Shown here piece after piece: positions 58,598 to 64,000 of a stretch of DNA of 64,000 nt (position 1 is the first letter of the stretch; every line of letters begins with the position of its first letter). A program made the translations under genes and the position numbers. The notes beneath the pieces are model-generated. The model worked only from the letters and a program-made list of their open reading frames with translations. It was not told the DNA's origin and did no database searches. Origin of the DNA: Rhizobiaceae bacterium (GTDB taxonomy: Bacteria > Pseudomonadota > Alphaproteobacteria > Rhizobiales > Rhizobiaceae); the NCBI GenBank assembly GCA_016742175.1, contig JACVCH010000006.1:1-64000 (forward strand), read 5' to 3'.

Positions 58598-58894
58598 TCA
58601 GGCGTGGGCGCGGCCGCCCGAATTGGGTTTGATCATCCACGGCCTGACTGCAAGCTCCTTCTCCAGAATGTCCTTCTTGACGGCGAAGGCTCGCAGCGCA
58701 TCACGCGCGACCTTGACCGGCTTCAATCCATCATGGGCCATGATGCACGTGCGCATCGTCGCTTCGTGCAGGATATCGCGCTTGTTTTCAGGCCATTCCA
58801 TGAGGAAATCGATTGCTTCCTCGACATTGGTGATTTCCCGCACGAGCGTTCCATCCTTCAGATAGATCGGTTTCGCGAAGGCTCTGCTCTCCAT
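58598..58894 (-). CDS. DUF982 family protein (second of three)
   Basis: A 98-residue protein (FAKPIYLKDGTLVREITNVE, EAIDFLMEWPENKRDILHEA, HDGLKPVKVARDALRAFAVK). It shares the DUF982 layout with its neighbours but differs strongly in sequence, so the copies are old duplications or separate acquisitions. GAGAGGA lies upstream of ATG 58894. Confidence 0.83.
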   Translation of the reverse strand: MESRAFAKPIYLKDGTLVREITNVEEAIDFLMEWPENKRDILHEATMRTCIMAHDGLKPVKVARDALRAFAVKKDILEKELAVRPWMIKPNSGGRAHA

Positions 58895-59027
58895 TTCATC
58901 CTCTCATTTGTTGAGCGATTTCAGCCAATAAGCCGCCATCATCCGGCGGCCCGAAAATATTTGAGTGCGGCAATTCCTCAATTCAAGTGGTGCAAGCGTC
59001 TCCGCCATTTACATCGCCAGAGCGAAC

Positions 59028-59357
59028 TTACTGATCGCGCTTTAGCTTCCGCTTTCGTCCGCGGCCATAAAGGGCTGGCCCTTCGCTTGCCGGGATCGAC
59101 GGCGGTGCCACGGTCGTGCTGGTCACAATGCCGGCCTCGTCGGCAGCAGCATAGAACGCCTCTCTAGCCTTCAGTGCCGAGACTTTCGCATTGTGAACCG
59201 CTTGGCGCGCCGCTTCCAGGCGAGGCCCGCGCTCGATCGGCCACTCTTCATCCAGAACACGCCGGGCTTGAGCCGTATTGTTGACGTGCAGTCGGGTGCC
59301 TTCTTTGCCGGGAATGATCGTCACCGGCTTGTCCCACCACATGCGTTCAATCGTCAT
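59028..59357 (-). CDS. DUF982 family protein (third of three)
   Basis: A 109-residue protein (WWDKPVTIIPGKEGTRLHVN, QARRVLDEEWPIERGPRLEA, ALKAREAFYAAADEAGIV). It keeps the DUF982 core and adds a basic C-terminal tail (GRGRKRKLKRD). GGAGAGG lies upstream of ATG 59357, three bases after the preceding stop. Confidence 0.83.
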   Translation of the reverse strand: MTIERMWWDKPVTIIPGKEGTRLHVNNTAQARRVLDEEWPIERGPRLEAARQAVHNAKVSALKAREAFYAAADEAGIVTSTTVAPPSIPASEGPALYGRGRKRKLKRDQ

Positions 59358-59360
59358 GGC

Positions 59361-59573
59361 TCAATCCTCTCCGGCGACCGGGTAGAGTTCGAGATCGGCC
59401 GGCGTGACGCCTGCGAGCAGGCTCTCCAGTTCCCCGCGGCTGACGTCGTAATACTCGCCATCGACGAGCACGCGCGCCGAGTACCGGTCGCCGAATGTCT
59501 GGTGCGTCACGAAGACCCGCTGCCGCTCGCGCCACTTAGCCATGGCCCGGCGCTGGGCCACATGCCGCGACAT
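59361..59573 (-). CDS. Small hypothetical protein
   Basis: A 70-residue protein (MSRHVAQRRAMAKWRERQRV, then FGDRYSARVLVDGEYYDVSR). The start is uncertain: an in-frame TTG at 59639 would add 22 residues, and neither has a clear ribosome site. The strand-rich centre and basic N-terminus are coherent. It lies in the position where an integrase often follows the excisionase-like gene in related elements. Confidence 0.55.
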   Translation of the reverse strand: MSRHVAQRRAMAKWRERQRVFVTHQTFGDRYSARVLVDGEYYDVSRGELESLLAGVTPADLELYPVAGED

Positions 59574-59666
59574 GTCGATTGAGATCTTATTCGGGCCGTC
59601 ACCCACCACACACCTTCCGCGAATCAGAACGCGACTCAATGCGCTAGAGGCGGGGAGGTTGCAGCG

Positions 59667-59927
59667 TCAGTTGACTGCCCACTCGTCGCCGAACACCCAC
59701 TCATCGGGATTTTCCGCGTCTTCCGGCAACGCATCGAATGCCTTATCAATGCGGCGTATGTCCCAAACGGTTCGGCTATTGATCCGCTTCGGTTTGGGCA
59801 TTCTGCCGTCGCCGACAAGCACATCAAAGAGCGACGGCGAAATCCCGACATAGGCGGCGGCTTCAGTCCTGGACAGTCCGCGCGGCGGTAGATTGTAGGG
59901 CAGGGCGCATCCGCGTTCAGCTTTCAT
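59667..59927 (-). CDS. AlpA/excisionase-like winged-helix regulator
   Basis: An 86-residue DNA-binding protein. PPRGLSRTEAAAYVGISPSL (about residues 11-30), then DGRMPKPKRINSRTVWDIRR is the MerR-like winged helix of AlpA and phage excisionases, with the usual wing P-K-x-x-x-x-R-x-x-W-D. In rhizobial elements this gene normally lies just upstream of a tyrosine integrase gene. None follows here. It overlaps its upstream neighbour by 11 bases. Confidence 0.85.
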   Translation of the reverse strand: MKAERGCALPYNLPPRGLSRTEAAAYVGISPSLFDVLVGDGRMPKPKRINSRTVWDIRRIDKAFDALPEDAENPDEWVFGDEWAVN

Positions 59928-60231
59928 CTATCTTGGCGGCTTTCTTTGCTTGGCGCCGTTTGCCATACATGCCCAGCCTTTCCTCGCCATCGGGCGCGGC
60001 GTTCGTAAGTCCCGCCGTGATCCCGAAATATCCGTCATAGAACTTTGCAACCAGTATGGTCGGGCGACCTCCATGGAGTGCGTCAACACGAGGGAAGCCG
60101 CGCGCCTCAAGGACGGGAAGAACCGACTTGCGCCACCCCTCCGCTCTTGACCGCCCGACGACTGCGACGGCTATCTCGCGATCGGTGGCGAAGATCGGAA
60201 GCTCCCCGAGCGTCTTGAACGCCGATGTCAT
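59917..60231 (-). CDS. Hypothetical phage regulatory-region protein
   Basis: A 104-residue protein (FKTLGELPIFATDREIAVAV, AEGWRKSVLPVLEARGFPRV, GRPTILVAKFYDGYFGI). The gene lies between two putative DNA-binding genes with overlaps of 11 and 4 bases. The N-terminal part looks like the winged-helix companion seen before integrases (DREIA...GR, W..-V-P.LE-x-x-GFP). DNA binding is plausible. Confidence 0.7.
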   Translation of the reverse strand: MTSAFKTLGELPIFATDREIAVAVVGRSRAEGWRKSVLPVLEARGFPRVDALHGGRPTILVAKFYDGYFGITAGLTNAAPDGEERLGMYGKRRQAKKAAKIDES

Positions 60232-60752
60232 AAACGCCTACCTGTCCGTGCCTCGCGCTTTCGCTTCCAACGCTCGTACGCTCGAAGTTCATTTCTTGCC
60301 TTCTGCGTTATCAAGACTTTCTGCAGACCGTCGGCTTCGACACCTTTCTCGTCGACCAAACCTTTTGAAAGAAGCTCCTCGATCGTGCGTGGCCCGCAGT
60401 CTTTAATCTTTGCGTAGGTCAAAGGCTGACGCTGTTTGTCAAGCCATTTTAGGACGTTGAGTGCACGCCCTTTCGCGGACAGGGGCGGGCCGAAGATAGA
60501 CCTTATGGTTTCCGACAAACTTCGTTCACTGGGCAGAGGCGCCGTGAAAGTACGAGGCCGCGGCTCTTGGGCAGGCTCTCGCATGTCTTGCCAAATGGCG
60601 AGCAGGTCCGCCTCTGAAAAGAGATAGTCGCGGCCAACGCGCGAGCAGTGTCCAGATCTACGCGCGATCTTGATCAGAGCGCGCCTGGTAAGCCGGAGGC
60701 GTGCCGCCGCCTCGTCTGTGGTGTAGATGTTTTCTACGCTTTGGGGGTTCAT
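60228..60752 (-). CDS. Phage protein with excisionase-type helix-turn-helix
   Basis: A 174-residue protein. ATG 60752 has AGGTGG upstream; longer readings to 60929 lack support. YTTDEAAARLRLTRRALIKI (about residues 10-29) followed by SRVGRDYLFSEADLLAIW (about 37-54) is an HTH_17/excisionase fold. The C-terminal half (ALNVLKWLDKQRQPLTYAKI, then TIEELLSKGLV) may be a second winged helix. It probably regulates lysogeny genes or recombination. Stop overlaps the next start (ATGA). Confidence 0.78.
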   Translation of the reverse strand: MNPQSVENIYTTDEAAARLRLTRRALIKIARRSGHCSRVGRDYLFSEADLLAIWQDMREPAQEPRPRTFTAPLPSERSLSETIRSIFGPPLSAKGRALNVLKWLDKQRQPLTYAKIKDCGPRTIEELLSKGLVDEKGVEADGLQKVLITQKARNELRAYERWKRKREARTGRRL

Positions 60753-60883
60753 TTCCACCTCATCAGGATGCGGCAGGCAAGCGCCCAGCCTAAGGATGTG
60801 GTGGTGAGGTCCACTTAAGGGGTAATGCTCGAGTGCGCAACAAAAAAGGCTCATTGGCCGGCCCTCATGTCGCTTTGCGAATA

Positions 60884-61180
60884 TCAGTCTTTGTGCTCTG
60901 AAAGATCCTTCAGCCGGTCCTTTGACCACGTCGTAGTCGCATGAACGGAATGGCCTTCATCCCGCATGAAGTCCAATGCAGACATTGGCAGGGCAACAGG
61001 CTTGGCGCCGATTCCGAGGAAGCCGCCGACGTCGACAATAACTTCCGCCGTCGAGCCGACGCCGTGCAGGTGCGAAACCTTCCCGATGTTCTCGTCGTCC
61101 TGGCCGTAGATCGTGGCGCCCTCGAGATTGTGCTGCGTCAGCTCATCGGGCGCCAGACGGGTGTGATTGGAATGGTCCAT
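60884..61180 (-). CDS. PRC-barrel-like (DUF2171-type) protein
   Basis: A 98-residue protein. AAGGAG lies seven bases before ATG 61180; a longer frame to 61270 is disfavoured. LEGATIYGQDDENIGKVSHL (about residues 19-38), AEVIVDVGGFLGIGAKPVAL (about 45-64) and an end in SKDRLKDLSEHK are typical of small PRC-barrel proteins. These are chromosomal-type stress genes in rhizobia, here found inside the prophage regulatory arm. Confidence 0.8.
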   Translation of the reverse strand: MDHSNHTRLAPDELTQHNLEGATIYGQDDENIGKVSHLHGVGSTAEVIVDVGGFLGIGAKPVALPMSALDFMRDEGHSVHATTTWSKDRLKDLSEHKD

Positions 61181-61269
61181 CGTGGTTCTCCTTTGCTGCA
61201 CGGAAAACAGCGAAGGGACTCCGATCGTTCCGAATAAAGCTGCTGTCTGCGCCATCCGACTTAGCCGCA

Positions 61270-61497
61270 TCAGCGCATCCTGACGCCTGGCCCACCGTCT
61301 GCTGTTTCGCCAGCGCTGAGGAACGTGATTCCAAGGCCTACAAGCGTGGCTTGGATATCGATGACCGTACGCTCGCGCAAGGGCTCGCCCCGTTCAAAGC
61401 GGGTGATCGTATTGGTAGAGACCTTGGCCGCCTCAGCCAATTCCCGAATGCCAAGGTTTAGTGCGGCTCTGGCCATCCGGCATTGAACTGGTAACAA
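61270..61497 (-). CDS. Xre-family repressor-like regulator
   Basis: A 75-residue helix-turn-helix protein. QCRMARAALNLGIRELAEAA, KVSTNTITRFERGEPL is a Xre/Cro-type HTH with the usual R-x-x-L/A-N and T-I-T-R-F-E-R-G turn. It starts at TTG 61497, supported by GGAG eight bases upstream and by the N-terminal QCRMAR segment common in the family. It is divergent from 61599, with GTAGCG repeats between, a phage switch arrangement. Confidence 0.85.
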   Translation of the reverse strand: MLPVQCRMARAALNLGIRELAEAAKVSTNTITRFERGEPLRERTVIDIQATLVGLGITFLSAGETADGGPGVRMR

Positions 61498-61573
61498 ATC
61501 GCTACTCCGTGGTGAAATATAGTTGACGTAGCGATTTCACGGCGCTATGAACACACAGTAGCGATAACGCTAC
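61496..61573 (+). promoter_or_regulatory. Divergent promoter with GTAGCG operator repeats
   Basis: A likely plus-strand promoter has TTGACG (61523-61528), a 17-base spacer and TATGAA (61546-61551). Around it are AAATCGCTAC (61496-61505), its exact inverse GTAGCGATTT (61528-61537), and the palindrome GTAGCGATAACGCTAC (61558-61573). Four GTAGCG half-sites thus flank or overlap the promoter and the start of the Xre gene, as expected for a repressor operator. Confidence 0.75.
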
Positions 61574-61598
61574 AGAGAATCAACTGGGGATCAGCGCA

Positions 61599-61925
61599 AT
61601 GGTTAATGAGATCAACAGCACTCAGGGTATCCTCGCAGACACAGCAGGTCACGAGTTCAACGCCTGGAACGCCGGGGCAGGCCTTACGCCCGACCGGCTT
61701 GTCCTTCACGCGCCCCGGCATGTCCGGAACGCAGCCACCGCTCTGCAGAAGATGTACCTCTCCAAGGCTGAACTGGTTGCGCAGGCATCGGACGATCGGT
61801 TCCTCGATATGGTTGAGGATGTTGCCGACAGCGCAGCAGCTCTCGAGGAGATCGTTATCATCATGAAGGCGGCTGCCGCGCGCATGCTGTCCGCTGCCGC
61901 CACAGAAGTTCAGCAGGCGGCGTGA
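61599..61925 (+). CDS. Hypothetical protein under the operator-controlled promoter
   Basis: A 108-residue mostly helical protein (TPDRLVLHAPRHVRNAATAL, LSKAELVAQASDDRFLDMVE, SAAALEEIVIIMKAAAARML). No domain is recognised. It is the first gene transcribed away from the Xre regulator and is coupled to the HNH gene by a TGATG junction. By position it is an early lytic or Cro-side gene. Confidence 0.65.
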   Translation: MVNEINSTQGILADTAGHEFNAWNAGAGLTPDRLVLHAPRHVRNAATALQKMYLSKAELVAQASDDRFLDMVEDVADSAAALEEIVIIMKAAAARMLSAAATEVQQAA

Positions 61926-62200
61926 TGGACAAGCGTCGGCGCCGTCGCGCGCGTTGGCTGCTGTTCTGGAAGCAGGAGGGTCTGTGCTTCTACTGCCAGC
62001 AGCCGATGAGCCTCAGCTTCTCGCACAAAGACAACATATGGGGCAACGCCGCCACGCTGGAGCACCTGTTGCGCCGGGCAGACGGTGGTGGCAACAAGAT
62101 TCGCAACTTTGCACTGGCTTGTCGGGATTGCAATAATCGCCGCGGCGCTGTGGACTGGCGAGCATACAAGGCGCTGCGCTCTAATCACCGGATGATGTGA
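61925..62200 (+). CDS. HNH endonuclease-like protein at prophage right end
   Basis: A 91-residue basic protein with CFYCQQPM (about residues 20-27), the core TLEHLLRRADGGGN (about 43-56) and CRDCNNRRG (about 67-75): a complete HNH motif with two zinc cysteine pairs. It begins with KRRRRRARW. It follows the preceding gene with a TGATG overlap. It is the last gene before the tRNA-Met border. Confidence 0.85.
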   Translation: MDKRRRRRARWLLFWKQEGLCFYCQQPMSLSFSHKDNIWGNAATLEHLLRRADGGGNKIRNFALACRDCNNRRGAVDWRAYKALRSNHRMM

Positions 62201-62651
62201 GCAGGGCATCCACCACTACATGAACCACCACATGGTCCGCTGCGTCACCACCGCGGCGGGCCAACTCTGCTCTAGACAACAAAAAAGCGGGCTCGTGGCC
62301 CGCTCTCCTTCGATCTCCGAGACATCGTCACGCTGCCGGTACATTCATGGTCAGCGCGGGTCGATCGGTTCGAATGCAGCATTTGCGCCTCCGGACCTCG
62401 CCGTCTATCTGACAGGACGTCCAGAGCCGCAGCCGGCTGATTGGCGATGTCTATAGGGTGATTGTGTCTGGAGTGCGACTGCCGCAGCCCGCGCCCAAGT
62501 GGCGTGTTGCAACTGTGTTGCATGGATTGATTTGCCCCCCGTCGAAAACCGCAGAAATGCGCGGAATACGCTGTAACGCGTTGCACGCCTCCAGCCCGCC
62601 AAATTACGGACTATTGCGGCAATAACTAGTTGATAGGGCTACATAAAAAAT
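62201..62651. other. Prophage right-end region without genes
   Basis: About 450 bases. It contains a CA-rich segment near 62210-62235, a hairpin at 62286-62304 and AT-rich sequence near the tRNA. No convincing coding frame. It should include the right attachment site next to the tRNA-Met 3' end. Confidence 0.4.
62278..62304 (-). terminator. Minus-oriented hairpin with U-tract
   Basis: AGCGGGC and GCCCGCT (62286-62304) pair perfectly across loop TCGTG. Six A residues precede it on the plus strand, giving a T-tract on the minus strand. It would block transcription entering the prophage from the right. Confidence 0.7.
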
Positions 62652-62728
62652 TGGTAGCGGAGGAGGGATTCGAACCCCCGACACAAGGATTATGATTCCT
62701 CTGCTCTAACCTACTGAGCTACTCCGCC
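62652..62728 (-). tRNA. tRNA-Met (CAT), probable prophage attachment site
   Basis: A 77-nt minus-strand tRNA: acceptor GGCGGAG/CTCCGCT, D-arm GCTC...GAGC, anticodon loop ATCATAA with CAT, T-arm GGGGG TTCGAAT CCCTC and an encoded CCA. It lacks initiator features such as the three G-C pairs at the anticodon stem, so it is the elongator tRNA-Met (an Ile2 CAT species cannot be excluded). Its 3' end points into the prophage. Confidence 0.93.
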
Positions 62729-62944
62729 CCGGCAGCGCCTTGGGCGCCGCGAAGTGCCGCGGATATAAGGGGCGGGTGGTGGCGCTGTCAAGCAAGGCGG
62801 GGCACGCGCGGGCGGGTTTTTACCCCGGTCGCGCATTCCCTTCCGTCAGCCGCCGGAGACTTCGCCCGCATGCGCCGCGCGAGGGTTGAGTTCCGCGGGT
62901 CCGCCCATTATGTCTGCGCACGAACCCGTCAACCAGAAAGCCAG

Positions 62945-63898
62945 ATGAAACCGCGCATCGCCGTCCTCGGATGCGGATATTGGGGATCGAACCATATCCG
63001 AACGCTCAAGTCGCTCGGCGCGCTGCAGGCGGTGGCGGACGTCAATCCTGCGCGCGCGGAAGGCTTTGCGGCCGAGCACGGGTGCCTGGCCGTCGGCATC
63101 GACGAGATCCACACCCGCGACGACATCGACGCCATCGTCATGGCGCTGCCGCCGCAGTTCCACGCCGAAGCCGCGATCCGCGCGGTCGAGAACGGCAAGG
63201 ACGTGCTGGTCGAAAAGCCGATCGCGCTCACCGTCGAGGATGCGACCCGCGCGGTCGACACCGCCAAGGCCTGCGGGCGCGTCTTCATGACCGGCCACGT
63301 CCTGCGCTTCCATCCCGGCTTCGAAGGCCTGAAGGCGTTGATCGACGCGGGCGAGTTGGGCCGGGTGCGCTACATCCATTCCCACCGGCTCGGCCTCGGC
63401 AAGTTCCACACCGAGAACGATGCGCTGTGGGACCTTGCCCCGCACGATCTGTCGATGATCCTCGCCATCACCGGCGCGCATCCGATCGAGGTGCGCGGGG
63501 AGGGCGCGGCGCTGCTCGATCATCTGTCCGATTTCGCGCATCTCCACATGCGCTTTCCCGGCGATCTTCGCAGCCATCTCTTCGCCTCGCGCCTGAACCC
63601 CTATCGCGAGCGGCGGCTGACCGTCGTCGGCGAAAAGGCGATGGCGGTGTTCGACGACGTCGAGCCGTGGGAGCGCAAGCTTGCCGTCTACCGCCACGCC
63701 ATCTGGCGCGACAGCGGCCAGTGGGCTTTTACGATGAACGAGCCGTCCTACGTGCCGGTCGAGCAGGGCATGCCGCTGACGCGCGAATTGCAGCACTTCA
63801 TCCAGTGCATCGAGACGCGCGAGGAGCCGCGCACCTCCGGCGAGGAGGCGATCGGCGTCCTCAAGATCCTGACGGCGGGCACCGTCCTTCACGATTGA
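62945..63898 (+). CDS. Gfo/Idh/MocA family NAD(P)-dependent oxidoreductase
   Basis: A 317-residue cytoplasmic dehydrogenase. The Rossmann motif is VLGCGYWGSNH (about residues 7-17), the EKPIA signature lies near 94-98, and the substrate domain carries DLAPHDLSMIL (about 163-173) with the catalytic-type histidine. This type with EKPIALTVEDA and a ...APHD segment often acts on UDP-sugar or inositol-like substrates in polysaccharide synthesis. Start ATG 62945 is chosen over 62870 because the Rossmann fold begins within a few residues. Very high GC and its place beyond the tRNA mark it as host chromosome. Confidence 0.92.
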   Translation: MKPRIAVLGCGYWGSNHIRTLKSLGALQAVADVNPARAEGFAAEHGCLAVGIDEIHTRDDIDAIVMALPPQFHAEAAIRAVENGKDVLVEKPIALTVEDATRAVDTAKACGRVFMTGHVLRFHPGFEGLKALIDAGELGRVRYIHSHRLGLGKFHTENDALWDLAPHDLSMILAITGAHPIEVRGEGAALLDHLSDFAHLHMRFPGDLRSHLFASRLNPYRERRLTVVGEKAMAVFDDVEPWERKLAVYRHAIWRDSGQWAFTMNEPSYVPVEQGMPLTRELQHFIQCIETREEPRTSGEEAIGVLKILTAGTVLHD

Positions 63899-63907
63899 TC
63901 CGGAGCG

Positions 63908-64000
63908 TCACGCCGCCGGCAGGGCTTCCAGCCGCGCCAGCATTTCCTCCGAGCGCCGGCTGCGCTCCGTGCGGGTGATGAAGCCGCCGCCGAGGACGCG
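63908..64000 (-). CDS. C-terminal end of a minus-strand host gene (partial)
   Basis: The minus strand carries an open frame entering from the window edge and ending at 63908 (…LGGGFITRTERSRRSEEMLA, then RLEALPAA and stop). Strong GC3 bias and an uninterrupted frame support coding. Thirty residues are too few to name the protein. It is convergent with the oxidoreductase gene, nine bases apart. Confidence 0.55.
   Translation of the reverse strand, partial: RVLGGGFITRTERSRRSEEMLARLEALPAA

Larger units (their letters stand above)
1..62651. mobile_element. Siphovirus-like prophage, interrupted by a nested island
   Basis: Phage genes lie on both sides of the nested island (1-2236 and 31566-62651), and the early-type operon on the left and the head-tail-lysis genes on the right are both on the plus strand. 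The right border is inferred to be the 3' end of a minus-strand tRNA-Met, which faces the phage DNA in the usual geometry for tRNA integration. The left border is not in the window, because no copy of the tRNA-Met 3' end was noticed elsewhere. HK97-type head genes, a tape measure and a tail-tip protein indicate a long non-contractile tail. No replication or integrase gene is visible, so early genes probably lie further left or have been lost. Confidence 0.75.

Noticed and set aside
62652-62728. tRNA-Met considered as an end of the defence island.
   Set aside because: The island ends are fixed at 31565; the tRNA-Met instead fits as the outer prophage border.
1-64000. CRISPR arrays and cas genes.
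   Set aside because: No regularly spaced direct repeats and no Cas-like proteins seen.
1-64000. Insertion sequences with DDE transposases.
   Set aside because: No transposase-like protein was seen; the only recombinase is the large serine enzyme.

Overview
The window looks like part of a Hyphomicrobiales (Rhizobiales) alphaproteobacterial chromosome. The coding is GC-rich, DUF982 and DUF3606 genes typical of rhizobia are present, and a tRNA-Met(CAT) borders a Gfo/Idh/MocA oxidoreductase at the right end. Almost everything left of that tRNA is mobile DNA. It is best read as one prophage (position 1, probably starting further left, to about 62651) interrupted by a second, nested element (about 2231-31565).

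Prophage, left part (1-2236): a short plus-strand operon of three overlapping phage-type genes, a gene-free stretch ending in a terminator-like hairpin, then a tRNA-Thr(TGT). Prophage, right part (31566-62651): HNH, small and large terminase, portal, S78 protease, HK97-type capsid, connectors, tail tube, tail assembly chaperone with a lambda-like -1 frameshift, tape measure, tail tip, tail fibre, acyltransferase, lysis cassette with overlapping spanins, a membrane GAF-like protein, a minus-strand accessory block with an HMCES/YedK-type protein, DUF3606 and three DUF982 genes, excisionase-like genes and an Xre repressor with operator repeats. No integrase and no replication genes are visible in this prophage; they may lie left of the window or be lost.

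Nested island (about 29.3 kb): its ends are defined by a directly repeated GCACCA (2231-2236 and 31560-31565) at the tRNA-Thr CCA end. Inverted arms about 30 bp long flank the repeats inside the island, as expected for the two halves of a serine-integrase attP. A large serine recombinase sits at the left end and reads across the attachment site. In the integrated state its C-terminus is an antisense-tRNA reading. In the excised circle the same frame would continue into a 48-residue tail now stranded at the other end of the island.

Island cargo, left to right: two small genes with the recombinase; a minus-strand operon of a PD-(D/E)XK-like protein, a small protein and a soluble FtsH-like AAA+/M41 protease; a plus-strand operon of a DUF1998 helicase, SNF2 helicase, Eco57I-type adenine methyltransferase and a coiled-coil ATPase with a CPxC motif (DISARM/Druantia-like but matching neither canonical gene set); a GmrSD-type DUF262/DUF1524 nuclease with an HNH endonuclease; and a second SNF2 helicase with an Hsp70/actin-fold ATPase and a 50-residue protein. 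The whole reads as a multi-system anti-phage defence island housed in a tRNA gene of a resident prophage. Functional assignments rest on motifs read by eye; no database search was possible.
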